NCBI GenBank assembly: GCA_900539945.1 | Contig: UQDV01000003.1 | Coordinates: 77,801-141,800 of the forward strand | Reading direction: 5' to 3' | From: an uncultured Faecalibacterium sp. | GTDB taxonomy: Bacteria > Bacillota > Clostridia > Oscillospirales > Ruminococcaceae | Length of the DNA: 64,000 nucleotides | Part shown: one piece after another, positions 49,213 to 57,820 of the stretch | How the letters are laid out: each line of letters opens with the position of its first letter | Numbering within the stretch: position 1 is the first letter of the stretch | Notes under the pieces: generated by a model | What the model was told of the DNA's origin: nothing | The model's input: the letters and a program-made list of their open reading frames with translations, nothing else | Databases searched by the model: none | Translations under genes and position numbers: made by a program

Positions 49213-50658
49213 ATGTCTCAGCATGACCGTTATATCAGCCCGTTTTCCACCCGGTATGCCTCGGACGAGATGCAGTACATCTTCTCCGATGACAACAAGT
49301 TCCGCACCTGGCGCCGCCTGTGGGTGGCACTGGCACGGGCCGAGATGAACCAGGGCCTGACCAACATCACCCCCGACATGGTGGCCGAGCTGGAAGCCCA
49401 TGTGGACGACATCAATTACGAAGTGGCCATCGAGCGCGAAAAGCTGGTGCGCCACGACGTGATGAGCCACGTTTATGCCTACGGCCAGCAGTGCCCCAAG
49501 GCAGCCGGCATCATCCATCTGGGTGCCACCAGCTGCTATGTGGGCGACAACACCGACATCATCGTCATGCGGCAGGGCCTGGAGCTGGTGCGCAAAAAGC
49601 TCATCGGCGTGCTGGCAAAGCTGGCCCGCTTTGCCGAGGAATACAAGGACATGCCCTGCATGGCCTACACCCACTGCCAGCCTGCCCAGCCCACCACCGT
49701 GGGCAAGCGTGCCACCCTGTGGGCCAACGAGCTGGTGATGGACCTGCAGGAGATCGACCACCGTCTGGCTGCTCTGCAGCTGCGCGGCGTCAAGGGTACC
49801 ACCGGCACCCAGGCATCCTTCATGGAGCTGTTCAAGGGCGATGCCGACAAGATCCGTGCAGTGGACGCTTCCATTGCTGAGGAGATGGGCTTTGACCCCA
49901 AGGCCGTCATCCCGGTGTCCGGCCAGACCTATAGCCGCAAGGTGGACGCCTTTGTGCTCAACGCACTGGCCGGCATCGGCCAGAGCTGCATGAAGTTTGC
50001 CACCGACCTGCGCCTGCTGGCTAACTTCAAGGAGATGGAGGAGCCGTTCGAGAAGAACCAGATCGGCTCTTCCGCCATGCCCTACAAGCGCAACCCCATG
50101 CGCTGCGAGCGTATCTGCGCCCTGAGCCGTTACCTGATGGTGGACGTGCTGAACCCCAGCTTCACCACCGGCACCCAGTGGTTCGAGCGCACCCTGGACG
50201 ACAGCGCCAACAAGCGCGTGGCCATGGCCGAGGGCTTCCTGGCCACCGACGCCATCCTGAACATCATGCTCAACGTCACCGACGGCATCGTGGTGTACCC
50301 CAAGGTGGTGCGCAGCCGCCTGATGGCTGAGCTGCCCTTCATGGCCAGCGAGAACATCATGATGCAGGCCGTGGAAAAGGGCGGCAACCGTCAGGAGCTG
50401 CACGAGCGCCTGCGCCAGCACGCCATTGCCGCCGGCAAGCAGGTCAAGGAAGAAGGCCTGCCCAACGACATGGTGGACCGCATTGCTGCCGACCCCGCCT
50501 TTGGCCTGACCAAGGAGGAGATCGTGGCAGGTCTGGTGCCGGAGAACTTTGTGGGCCGTGCACCCCAGCAGGTGGAAGAGTTTGTGGCCAACGTGCTGCA
50601 GCCCATCTTTGACGCCAACCCCGATGCCGTGGAGCAGCACGCATCCCTGAGCGTCTGA
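49213..50658 (+). CDS. purB: Adenylosuccinate lyase
   Basis: PurB cleaves SAICAR and adenylosuccinate to release fumarate. The 481-residue product has the fumarase-superfamily signature GSSAMPYKRNPMRCERI, the MAYTHCQPAQPTTVGKR segment with the catalytic His, and HLGATSCYVGDNTD. AGGAGG lies before ATG 49213. It ends the operon and is followed by a strong terminator. Because purC is not in the cluster, SAICAR must come from a gene elsewhere. Confidence 0.96.
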   Translation: MSQHDRYISPFSTRYASDEMQYIFSDDNKFRTWRRLWVALARAEMNQGLTNITPDMVAELEAHVDDINYEVAIEREKLVRHDVMSHVYAYGQQCPKAAGIIHLGATSCYVGDNTDIIVMRQGLELVRKKLIGVLAKLARFAEEYKDMPCMAYTHCQPAQPTTVGKRATLWANELVMDLQEIDHRLAALQLRGVKGTTGTQASFMELFKGDADKIRAVDASIAEEMGFDPKAVIPVSGQTYSRKVDAFVLNALAGIGQSCMKFATDLRLLANFKEMEEPFEKNQIGSSAMPYKRNPMRCERICALSRYLMVDVLNPSFTTGTQWFERTLDDSANKRVAMAEGFLATDAILNIMLNVTDGIVVYPKVVRSRLMAELPFMASENIMMQAVEKGGNRQELHERLRQHAIAAGKQVKEEGLPNDMVDRIAADPAFGLTKEEIVAGLVPENFVGRAPQQVEEFVANVLQPIFDANPDAVEQHASLSV

Positions 50659-50674
50659 TGACAGTATAAATTGC

Positions 50675-50706
50675 AAAAAGGAGAAGCCCACGGGCTTCTC
50701 CTTTTT
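50675..50706 (+). terminator. Terminator of the purine operon
   Basis: AAAAAGGAGAAGCC pairs with GGCTTCTCCTTTTT around CACG, with an adjacent T-run. Confidence 0.92.
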
Positions 50707-50717
50707 GCGTTTGCGCC

Positions 50718-50746
50718 TTGCACGATTTTGTCTGCCATGCTACACT
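50718..50746 (+). promoter_or_regulatory. Promoter of the RsuA-family gene
   Basis: TTGCAC (50718-50723), a 17-bp spacer and TACACT (50741-50746) lie about 30 bp before ATG 50777. Confidence 0.55.
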
Positions 50747-50776
50747 GGGAGCAGAACATAAAAAGGAGTACCGCAG

Positions 50777-51481
50777 ATGCGATTGGATAAATATCTGGCC
50801 GAGACGGCCCAGTGCACCCGCAGCGAGGCAAAGGCTCTGCTGGCCAAGGGCCGGGTGCAGGTGAACGGTGCCGTCTGCAAAAAAGGGGACACCCAGCTCA
50901 AAGAAACCGACACCGTGGCCGTGGACGGCAAGGCCCTGAACTACCGGCAGTTCGTCTATCTCATGCTCAACAAGCCGGAAGGCGTGGTGAGCGCCTCTAC
51001 CGATAAGCGGGACACCACGGTGGTGGACCTGGTGGGGGATGCCTACCCCCGGCGGGAGCTGTTCCCGGCGGGCCGTCTGGACAAGACCAGCACCGGCTTT
51101 GTGCTGCTGACCGATGACGGCGGATTTGCCCATGATATCCTTGCCCCGAAGCGCCATGTCTCCAAGACCTATACCGTCACGCTGGACACCCCCCTCACCG
51201 AGGAGATGCGCACCGGCTTTGCCGCGGGGGTCACGCTGGCCGACGGCACGGCCCTGTCCCCGGCCGAGGTGACCGCCCTTTCTCCGGACGGCCTGACCGT
51301 GCGGGTGGTGCTGAAGCAGGGGGTGTACCACCAGATCAAACGGATGTTTGGCGTGTACGGGGCCGGGGTGAACGGCCTGCACCGGGACGCCATCGGCGGG
51401 CTTGCACTGGACGAGAACCTTGCGCCGGGCCAGTGGCGGGAACTTTCGGACGATGAGGTGGCAGAAATTACCAGAGGATGA
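50777..51481 (+). CDS. RsuA-family 16S rRNA pseudouridine synthase
   Basis: This enzyme family isomerises uridine in rRNA; RsuA proper acts on 16S U516. The 234-residue product has an N-terminal S4 RNA-binding domain (about 1-55, MRLDKYLAETAQCTRSEAKALLAKGRVQVNG). The catalytic domain has its Asp in FPAGRLDKTSTGFVLLT. It continues with SKTYTVTLDTPL and GVYHQIKRMFGVYG. It is a single-gene unit. RsuA rather than RluB/E is inferred from length and best motif match. Confidence 0.88.
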   Translation: MRLDKYLAETAQCTRSEAKALLAKGRVQVNGAVCKKGDTQLKETDTVAVDGKALNYRQFVYLMLNKPEGVVSASTDKRDTTVVDLVGDAYPRRELFPAGRLDKTSTGFVLLTDDGGFAHDILAPKRHVSKTYTVTLDTPLTEEMRTGFAAGVTLADGTALSPAEVTALSPDGLTVRVVLKQGVYHQIKRMFGVYGAGVNGLHRDAIGGLALDENLAPGQWRELSDDEVAEITRG

Positions 51482-51583
51482 GGGCCGCTTTTCACCCGGA
51501 TTTCAAAAAAACATCACATTTTAAAGCTAAAATAGTGCCAAGAACCACGCAAAAAAGCACTTTTTTGGCCTGCAAACGCCCCG

Positions 51584-51626
51584 AAAGATAATTTCAACAA
51601 GAAAGAATTATCTTTTTTGTTGAAAT
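51584..51626 (+). promoter_or_regulatory. Two mutually exclusive hairpins upstream of the PucR-type gene
   Basis: AAAGATAATT (51584-51593) can pair with AATTATCTTT (51606-51615), followed by T, as a terminator for the gene upstream. ATTTCAACAA (51591-51600) can instead pair with TTGTTGAAAT (51617-51626). The second repeat lies immediately ahead of the next promoter and could be an operator. The stretch 51482-51741 holds nothing else coding. Confidence 0.5.
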
Positions 51627-51629
51627 ATG

Positions 51630-51658
51630 TTGCAAAAGTAAATTCTTTTGTGTAAAAT
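51630..51658 (+). promoter_or_regulatory. Promoter of the PucR/CdaR-type regulator
   Basis: TTGCAA (51630-51635), a 17-bp spacer and TAAAAT (51653-51658) lie about 80 bp before the start codon. Confidence 0.6.
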
Positions 51659-51741
51659 ATAGATTGTAATGCAGCGAAATTGGTAAAAATCACAGTCGCT
51701 GCCGCTGCGGTTTGCACAAACGAGGAAAAGGGGTAACCAGT

Positions 51742-52827
51742 ATGGCCAATAGAGTATTTCAAAGCGTGATCTACCAGATGAAAGATGCGATCAACCGGGT
51801 GGTCGGCGTGGTGGATGAGACCGGCGCTGTCATTTCCTGCTCGGAACTGAACCTGATCGGGGAAGTGCGCGACGGCTTTGTGGCGGAGCGCCTGACCGCA
51901 GGGGACCGCTTTGTGCGCGATGGTTACACCTACCAGCAGTTCTCCAGCGCAAAGCACAACGATTACGCGGTGTTCGTGGAAGGTGCCGACGAGACGGCCG
52001 GCCAGTTTGCCGCCGTGCTGTCCATCAGCCTGCAGAGCATCAAGCAGTATCATGACGAAAAGTTCGACAAGTCCAACTTCATCAAGAACGTGGTGCTGGA
52101 CAACATCCTGCCCGGCGATATCTACGCCAAGGCCCGCGAGCTGCACTTTGCCACCGACGTTTCCCGCGTGGTGTTCATCGTGCGCGTGACTTCCGGCGGC
52201 GACATCTCGGCTTATGATGTGGTCAGCAGCCTGTTCCCGGACAAGCAGAAGGACTTTGTGTTCAACATCAGCGAGACGGATACCGTGCTGGTCAAGGAGA
52301 TCCGCAAGGGCATCGACCGCACCGACATGGAAAAGCTGGCCGCCAGCATCGTGGATACCCTGTCCGGCGAGCATTACATCAAGGCCGTGGTCGGCATCGG
52401 CACCCCCATTTCCAACGTGAAGGATCTGGCCACCTCCTTCAAGGAGGCCCAGATCGCCATGGAAGTGAGCAAGGTGTTCGACACCGAGAAGCAGATCATC
52501 CGCTACGACAACCTCGGCATCGCCCGCCTGATCTACCAGCTGCCCACCACCGTGTGCGAGATGTTCCTGCGCGAGGTGTTCAAGCAGGGCAGCATCGAGA
52601 GCCTGGATCAGGAGACCCTGTTCACCATCCAGCGCTTCTTTGAGAACAACCTGAACGTTTCGGAAACCAGCCGTGGTCTGTTCGTGCACCGCAACACGCT
52701 GGTGTATCGTCTGGAAAAGATCAAAAAGCTGACCGGCCTGGACCTGCGTGAGTTCGACGACGCTATCGTCTTTAAGGTAGCGCTGATGGTCAAGAAGTAC
52801 CTGTCCAACAACCCGGCCAAATATTGA
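51742..52827 (+). CDS. PucR/CdaR-family transcriptional regulator
   Basis: The 361-residue protein has an N-terminal diacid/sugar-acid-like sensory region (about 1-120), a middle GGDEF-like or CdaR domain (about 125-270), and a C-terminal PucR-type helix-turn-helix. That last part shows LFTIQRFFENNLNVSETSRGLFVHRNTLVYRLEKIKKLTGLDLREFDDA, close to the CdaR signature. AAGGGG lies 8 nt before ATG 51742. The ligand is unknown; the adjacent inverted repeat suggests autoregulation. No metabolic target gene is next to it. Confidence 0.88.
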   Translation: MANRVFQSVIYQMKDAINRVVGVVDETGAVISCSELNLIGEVRDGFVAERLTAGDRFVRDGYTYQQFSSAKHNDYAVFVEGADETAGQFAAVLSISLQSIKQYHDEKFDKSNFIKNVVLDNILPGDIYAKARELHFATDVSRVVFIVRVTSGGDISAYDVVSSLFPDKQKDFVFNISETDTVLVKEIRKGIDRTDMEKLAASIVDTLSGEHYIKAVVGIGTPISNVKDLATSFKEAQIAMEVSKVFDTEKQIIRYDNLGIARLIYQLPTTVCEMFLREVFKQGSIESLDQETLFTIQRFFENNLNVSETSRGLFVHRNTLVYRLEKIKKLTGLDLREFDDAIVFKVALMVKKYLSNNPAKY

Positions 52828-52862
52828 TGCAACCGCCGCACAGGGTTCCCTGTCCGGCACAG

Positions 52863-52901
52863 GAACCGGCCGCTCGACCCCGATGCTGGCCGGTTCTTTT
52901 T
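52863..52901 (+). terminator. Terminator after the PucR-type gene
   Basis: GAACCGGCC (52863-52871) pairs with GGCCGGTTC (52888-52896), followed by TTTTT. A second GACCCC/GGGGTC repeat without a T-run lies at 52914-52946. Confidence 0.88.
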
Positions 52902-52988
52902 GCCTGTGGAAATGACCCCTTGCAGGCAGAACAGGCTGCAGGGGTCTTGACCATCAAAAAACTTTGATGTCAGGAGTAAAAGCGTTCT

Positions 52989-53780
52989 ATGATTGATTTT
53001 GAACACGTCTCCAAAGAGTACAAAAAGGGCGGACGCCTGGCCCTGGAGGACATCAACCTCCATGTGGACGACGGCGAATTCGTCTTTCTGCTGGGCCATT
53101 CCGGTGCCGGCAAATCCACGCTGCTCAAGCTCATCCTGCGCGAGGAGCTGCCCACCTCCGGCAAGGTGACGGTGCTGGGCAAGGATGTTGCCCACCTGCG
53201 CCGCCGCAAGGTGCCCTACCTGCGCCGTCAGATGGGCATCATCTTCCAGGACTTCCGCCTCATCCCTTCCATGACGGTGTACGAGAACATCGCCTTTGCC
53301 ATGCATGTGACCAACGTCAAGCGCAGCGTCATCCGGGAGCGGGTGGAATACATGCTGGAGCTGGTGCATCTGGAGGATAAGGCCAAGGTCTACCCGGACA
53401 CCCTGTCCGGCGGTGAGCAGCAGCGCGTGGCCGTGGCCCGGGCCCTGGCCCACAGCCCCAAACTGGTGATCGCCGACGAGCCCACCGGCAACATCGACCC
53501 GGAGCTGAGCTTGGAAATGATGGAGCTGCTGGAGCGGGTGAGTCAGACGGGCATCACCGTGCTGGTGGTCACCCATGAGCACGAGCTGGTGCACCGCTTC
53601 CATCAGCGGGTGGTCACCCTGAAAAATGGCCGCATCATCTCGGATATCCCGGCAGACCCGGAGGCCATTGCGGCCCGCTCTGCCGAGCTGAACGCCTGGA
53701 AGGAGCTCACCGAACCGGTGGACGACGAACCGGACGAGCAAAACGATGAAACGAAGGAAAAGGAGGCGGCGACGGTATGA
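52989..53780 (+). CDS. ftsE: Cell division ATP-binding protein FtsE
   Basis: FtsE is the ATPase of the FtsEX complex that activates peptidoglycan hydrolases at the septum or sidewall. The 263-residue product has Walker [10 protein letters not shown], signature [13 protein letters not shown], Walker [14 protein letters not shown] and the switch His of VVTHEHELV. About 35 acidic residues at the C-terminus ([18 protein letters not shown]) exceed the usual 225-230 residues. It overlaps ftsX by 4 nt. Confidence 0.94.
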   Translation: MIDFEHVSKEYKKGGRLALEDINLHVDDGEFVFLLGHSGAGKSTLLKLILREELPTSGKVTVLGKDVAHLRRRKVPYLRRQMGIIFQDFRLIPSMTVYENIAFAMHVTNVKRSVIRERVEYMLELVHLEDKAKVYPDTLSGGEQQRVAVARALAHSPKLVIADEPTGNIDPELSLEMMELLERVSQTGITVLVVTHEHELVHRFHQRVVTLKNGRIISDIPADPEAIAARSAELNAWKELTEPVDDEPDEQNDETKEKEAATV

Positions 53781-54682
53781 GGATCTCGACCTTTTTCTTT
53801 CTGACCCGGCGCGGCCTGCGCAATTTGGGCAAGCACTGGGCCATGACCATTGCCTGCATCGCGTCCCTGAGTGTCTGCATGACCCTGAACAGCTTTGCCA
53901 GTCTGGCAGAGGTGAACGTGGACAGCATGGTCAGCTATCTGGGCAGCCAGAACGAGACCGTGGTGTACCTGGACCCTGACTGCGACGACGCCACCGCCAC
54001 CCAGGTGGGAGAAAAGCTCTCTACCATGCCGGGGGTCAGTGGGGTGCAGTATGTGTCCAAACAGGACGTGCTGAACATCTACCGGGGCTATATGGAGGAC
54101 TATTCCTCCCTGTGGGACGAATTTGAGACCGACAACCCCTTTAAGGCAAACTACCGGGTCACCATTTCGGACCTGAGCCAGATGGCTGCCATGAGCAAAA
54201 AGATGCAGTCCATCCCGGGCGTGTACAGCGTGGCTGCCCCGGTGGAGATGACCAACGTGTTCGTGGAAGTGCAGCAGGCGGTCACCAAGGGCGGGCGGCT
54301 CATTGTACTGGTGCTGATGATCGTCAGCATCATCACCGTGGGCAGCACCATCCGCCTGAGCGTGTTTGCCCGTCGGCGTGAGATCGAGATCATGAAGTAT
54401 GTGGGTGCCACCAATGCGCTGGTCACCCTGCCTTTTGTGGTCGAGGGCCTGGCCATGGGCCTGATCTCCGGCGCCCTGACGGCGGGCGTGAGCCTTGCCG
54501 CCTACTCCTATACCGTCAGTGCTGCCAGCACCCTGGGAGGCCTGTGGCAGATGATCATGGGCCATGCCCTGGTGCCGGTGGCCAACGTCTGGCCCACCGT
54601 CGTGATCTACAGCCTGGCGGGCGGCGCTCTGGTGGGCGGCCTGGGCAGCATGTTCTCCATCCGCAAGCATCTGAATGTCTGA
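53777..54682 (+). CDS. ftsX: Cell division protein FtsX
   Basis: FtsX is the membrane partner of FtsE. The 301-residue product has a cytoplasmic start (FFFLTRRGLRNLGKHWAMT), membrane helix 1 (about 22-43), and an extracytoplasmic loop (about 45-165). Three further helices (about 175-200, 218-245, 268-290) follow, with the FtsX motif RLSVFARRREIEIMKYVGATNA between them. The start codon overlaps the ftsE stop. The hydrolase gene that follows is the likely target of the complex. Confidence 0.94.
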   Translation: MRISTFFFLTRRGLRNLGKHWAMTIACIASLSVCMTLNSFASLAEVNVDSMVSYLGSQNETVVYLDPDCDDATATQVGEKLSTMPGVSGVQYVSKQDVLNIYRGYMEDYSSLWDEFETDNPFKANYRVTISDLSQMAAMSKKMQSIPGVYSVAAPVEMTNVFVEVQQAVTKGGRLIVLVLMIVSIITVGSTIRLSVFARRREIEIMKYVGATNALVTLPFVVEGLAMGLISGALTAGVSLAAYSYTVSAASTLGGLWQMIMGHALVPVANVWPTVVIYSLAGGALVGGLGSMFSIRKHLNV

Positions 54683-54698
54683 CCGAAAGGAGACGTCC

Positions 54699-56066
54699 AT
54701 GAAAAAAGCAATGCACGCAAAACCTTTCCGGCTCCGCGCACCGGGCCACAAAGCCCGTCATGCCCGGCCGGAAAGCCCCCGCACCCGCGTAGTGCGTGCG
54801 GTGAGCCTGTGCCTGGCCTGCATCTGCCTGCTGGTCACGGCCACGGTATACCCGGCTTCGGCGGCCACGGGCAGCAGCAGTATGTCCAGCCTGCAGAACA
54901 AGCTGAACAAGCTGTCGCAGTCCATCAAGCTGCATGAGCAGGAACTGAACAATGCCAAAAAGAAAGAAGCTGCCGCCAAGGCGCTGGAAGGCGAACTGAA
55001 GGAGCGCGTCAGCGTCATTCAGGACCAGATCAGTGTGCTCAGCGGGCAGATCGCCTCGGTGCAGAACAGCATCGGCCAGAAGGAACAGGAGATCAGCGCC
55101 AAGGAGACCGAGATCGCCGAAAAGGAAACGGAGATCGAGGAAAAGGAGCTGGAGATCCAGGACCAGTGGAGCGACTTCAAAAAGCACATGGCCGCCATGC
55201 AGGAGCTGCGGGACGGCGGCAGCGTGGCCATGCTCAGCGCGGTGAACGACCTGTATGAGCTGCTGACCTTCAACGAGGTCATGCAGGACATCTCGGTGAA
55301 GGACACCGAGATCATGGACAACATGAAAACCGCCAAGGCCGGGCTGGAAGCCGACAAGACCGCGCTGGAAAGCGACCGTGCCGAGCTGGTGAGCCAGAAG
55401 GCTGACCTGCAGAGCCAGAAGAAAGAGCTGGACAGCCAGAACAACCAGATGCAGTCCAAGCAGAGCGAGCTGAACAGCAGCATCTCGGCGGCCCGGATGT
55501 CGGCGGCTGATGCCAAGAAGGCCCAGGCTGCCGCACAGGCCGCCATCGAGTCGGACGAGCTGAACTACGAGGCCGTGAAGAGCCAGATCCAGAAACTCAT
55601 TGCGCAGGCGGCTTCCAGCCAGCCTCAGCTGAGCTTTACCGGCTTTATCTGCCCGCTGAAGAGCTACAGCCGCATTTCCAGTGAGTACGGCTGGCGCAAG
55701 AACCCGGTGTCCGGCGTGAACAAGCTGCATGCCGGCATCGACCTGGCTGCCGGCGGCGGCACCCCCATCTACGCAGCCGCCAGCGGCTATGTGCAGGTGG
55801 CAGGCTGGTCCAGCGGCGGCTACGGCAACTATGTCATCATCTACCACGGCAAAATGTCCGACGGCAACACCTACAGCACCCTGTACGGCCACATGCGGTC
55901 GGTGGCCACCAGTGCCGGCAAGTACGTCAAGCAGGGCGAGCTCATCGGCTATGTGGGCAGCACCGGCAATTCCACCGGCAACCACCTGCATCTGGAGGTG
56001 TGGAAGGGCGGCAGCAAGGCCAACGCCGTCAACCCCCGCGGCTACATCCCGTTCCCGCACAATTGA
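54699..56066 (+). CDS. EnvC/CwlO-like coiled-coil M23 peptidase
   Basis: The 455-residue protein has a basic N-terminus and a membrane or signal segment (about 32-56). Long coiled coils (about 62-325, many E/K/Q heptads, one conserved SDFKKHMAAMQEL break) follow. A C-terminal LytM/M23 domain has metal ligands intact: HAGIDLA (His, Asp) and GNHLHLEVW. Directly after ftsEX, the arrangement fits a peptidoglycan hydrolase controlled by FtsX, as for PcsB or EnvC. GAAAGGAG lies 7 nt before ATG 54699. Confidence 0.92.
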   Translation: MKKAMHAKPFRLRAPGHKARHARPESPRTRVVRAVSLCLACICLLVTATVYPASAATGSSSMSSLQNKLNKLSQSIKLHEQELNNAKKKEAAAKALEGELKERVSVIQDQISVLSGQIASVQNSIGQKEQEISAKETEIAEKETEIEEKELEIQDQWSDFKKHMAAMQELRDGGSVAMLSAVNDLYELLTFNEVMQDISVKDTEIMDNMKTAKAGLEADKTALESDRAELVSQKADLQSQKKELDSQNNQMQSKQSELNSSISAARMSAADAKKAQAAAQAAIESDELNYEAVKSQIQKLIAQAASSQPQLSFTGFICPLKSYSRISSEYGWRKNPVSGVNKLHAGIDLAAGGGTPIYAAASGYVQVAGWSSGGYGNYVIIYHGKMSDGNTYSTLYGHMRSVATSAGKYVKQGELIGYVGSTGNSTGNHLHLEVWKGGSKANAVNPRGYIPFPHN

Positions 56067-56091
56067 TCCATCGTGAAGGAGTCTGGTTTTT

Positions 56092-56199
56092 ATGAACGAA
56101 CAAAAACGTAAGCGGATGCTGCGCATCGCCTGCCTGCTGCTGGCAGGGGTGTTTGTACTCTCGCTGCTGGGCAGTATTTTCATGATGCTGCTGTTCTGA
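56092..56199 (+). CDS. 35-residue single-span membrane peptide
   Basis: This small gene encodes MNEQKRKRMLRIACLLLAGV followed by a hydrophobic FVLSLLGSIFMMLLF: a basic N-terminus and one membrane helix (about 12-35). GAAGGAG lies 10 nt before ATG 56092. It sits between the M23 hydrolase (25 bp) and the CtpA protease (16 bp) in the same direction, so it is probably co-transcribed. It may be a small regulator of the neighbouring membrane proteins; that is inference. Confidence 0.65.
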   Translation: MNEQKRKRMLRIACLLLAGVFVLSLLGSIFMMLLF

Positions 56200-56215
56200 C
56201 AGGGAGGAAGCTGAC

Positions 56216-57583
56216 ATGAACCGTAAAATCTCCATCGGCATGGCGGTCACCATCGTGATCCTTGCCATGACGGTCACTTTTTCCATCACCATGCTGGTGG
56301 CCATGCGTCTGTTTGACAGCACGGTGAGCAGCGTCAAGGAAAAAGAGAGCATGTACAACAAGATCGCAGAGGTGGACCGCTATGTCCGCAGCAACGATTA
56401 TTACACCATCGACGAAAACACGCTGTACGACCGCCTGACCGCAGGCTACCTGCTGGGCACCGGCGACAAGTACGCCCGCTACTACAACGCTACCGCCTAC
56501 ACCGAGCTGGTCAATGTGCAGAACGGCACCATCCTGGGCATCGGCGTGGAGCTGGGTCTGGACCAGACCGGCTACGCCAAGGTGACCAAGGTATACGACG
56601 GCTCGCCTGCCCAGGAAGCCGGCATCGTGGTGGGCGACTACATCACCGCCGTGGGCGACACCGACGTCAAGAGCCTGACCACCGTGGATGCGGTGCAGTC
56701 CCGCCTGCAGGGAGAGGCCGGCACCACCGTCACCGTGACCTGGCTGGACAGCGCGGCATCCTCCCATACGGCCGACCTGACCCACTCCGGCTACACCAGC
56801 ACCACGGTGGACTACCAGATGCTGGGCGATGTGGGTTATATCAAGATCCGTCAGTTCGACGGCAGCACCCCCAGTGAGCTGGACTACGCCATCCGCGCCC
56901 TGAGCGCCAATGGTGCCGCCAGCCTGGTGTTTGACCTGCGTGACAACGGCGGCGGCGTTCTGGATGACGCCATCAGCTGCATCAATCTGATCGTGCCGGA
57001 GGGCACGGTGGCCTACGCCGAGGATAAAAACGGCAACCGCACCGTGGTGGGCAGCAGCGACAGCGAGACCGAGACGGCCCTGCCTCTGGTGTGTCTGGTA
57101 AATGGCAGCACCGCCAGCGCAGCGGAGCTGTTCGCCGCCAGCCTGCGCACCATGAGCGGTGCCCGTCTGGTGGGCACCACCACCATGGGCAAGGGCACCA
57201 TCCAGAGCAGCCCGCAGCGTCTGTCGGACGGCAGCGCCGTGAGCATCACGGTGGCAAAACTGCTCTGCGGCGACGGCACCAGCTTTGACGGCACGGGCCT
57301 GAGCGTGGATGTGGAGCGCGCCCTGAGCGCGGATGAAGCCAACTCCTATCTGGACTACACCCCGACCACGGACCCGCAGGTCCAGCGCGCCGTGAGCGCA
57401 GCCCAGCAGCTCAGCGGCACCACCACCGTGGCCGGTGCCAACGACAGTGCTTCTTCCGCCGCTGCTTCGGAGGCTGCCGACAGCACCGCCGCTGACGCCG
57501 AGACTGCACCGGAGACGGATGCACCGGAAGAACCGGCAGACACTGCACAGAGCGAAGCGACGGCCGATTCTGCGGCACAGTAA
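56216..57583 (+). CDS. C-terminal processing protease CtpA (S41)
   Basis: The 455-residue membrane-anchored serine protease has one N-terminal span (about 9-30), a PDZ domain (about 90-170, GIGVELGLDQTGYAKVTKVYDGSPAQEAGI) and the S41 core. The nucleophile Ser lies in NGSTASAAELFA and the catalytic Lys in TMGKGTIQSS. A 60-residue Ala/Ser/Glu/Thr-rich tail ends the protein. CtpA-type proteases cut peptidoglycan hydrolases or their regulators, which fits the adjacent ftsEX-M23 genes. AGGGAGG lies before ATG 56216. Repeat copy C starts directly after its stop codon. Confidence 0.92.
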   Translation: MNRKISIGMAVTIVILAMTVTFSITMLVAMRLFDSTVSSVKEKESMYNKIAEVDRYVRSNDYYTIDENTLYDRLTAGYLLGTGDKYARYYNATAYTELVNVQNGTILGIGVELGLDQTGYAKVTKVYDGSPAQEAGIVVGDYITAVGDTDVKSLTTVDAVQSRLQGEAGTTVTVTWLDSAASSHTADLTHSGYTSTTVDYQMLGDVGYIKIRQFDGSTPSELDYAIRALSANGAASLVFDLRDNGGGVLDDAISCINLIVPEGTVAYAEDKNGNRTVVGSSDSETETALPLVCLVNGSTASAAELFAASLRTMSGARLVGTTTMGKGTIQSSPQRLSDGSAVSITVAKLLCGDGTSFDGTGLSVDVERALSADEANSYLDYTPTTDPQVQRAVSAAQQLSGTTTVAGANDSASSAAASEAADSTAADAETAPETDAPEEPADTAQSEATADSAAQ

Positions 57584-57739
57584 ACTCCCTCCGTCACGGC
57601 TTGCGCCGCGCCACCTCCCTCTGGGAGGGAGGCTTTTCCATGCGGCAAAGCAGATCGTTTGCCGGAGCTTGTCCGGTCACGCCAAAAGGTCCCATCTCCG
57701 AGGGAGCTGGCAATGCCGTCAGGCATTGACTGGGGGAGT
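57584..57739 (+). repeat. Dispersed palindromic repeat, copy C
   Basis: This 156-bp element has imperfect terminal inverted repeats (ACTCCCTCCGTCA and TGACTGGGGGAGT). Inside is CCTCCCTCTGGGAGGGAGG followed by CTTTT, a terminator-like hairpin. It starts on the base after the TAA stop of the CtpA gene. The end sequences and inner hairpin type relate it to copies at 11718 and 18744, but it is the most diverged. Confidence 0.7.
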
Positions 57740-57768
57740 GACCTGCCGCCAATAGTACCAATGACCCC

Positions 57769-57803
57769 AAAGGCTGCTGCATACCCTGCAACAGCCTTTT
57801 TCT
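57769..57803 (+). terminator. Terminator before rsmA
   Basis: AAAGGCTG pairs with CAGCCTTTTT around a partly paired CTGCA...TGCA loop, with a T-run at 57797-57801. Confidence 0.75.
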
Positions 57804-57820
57804 GAGAAAGGATGGCCTCC

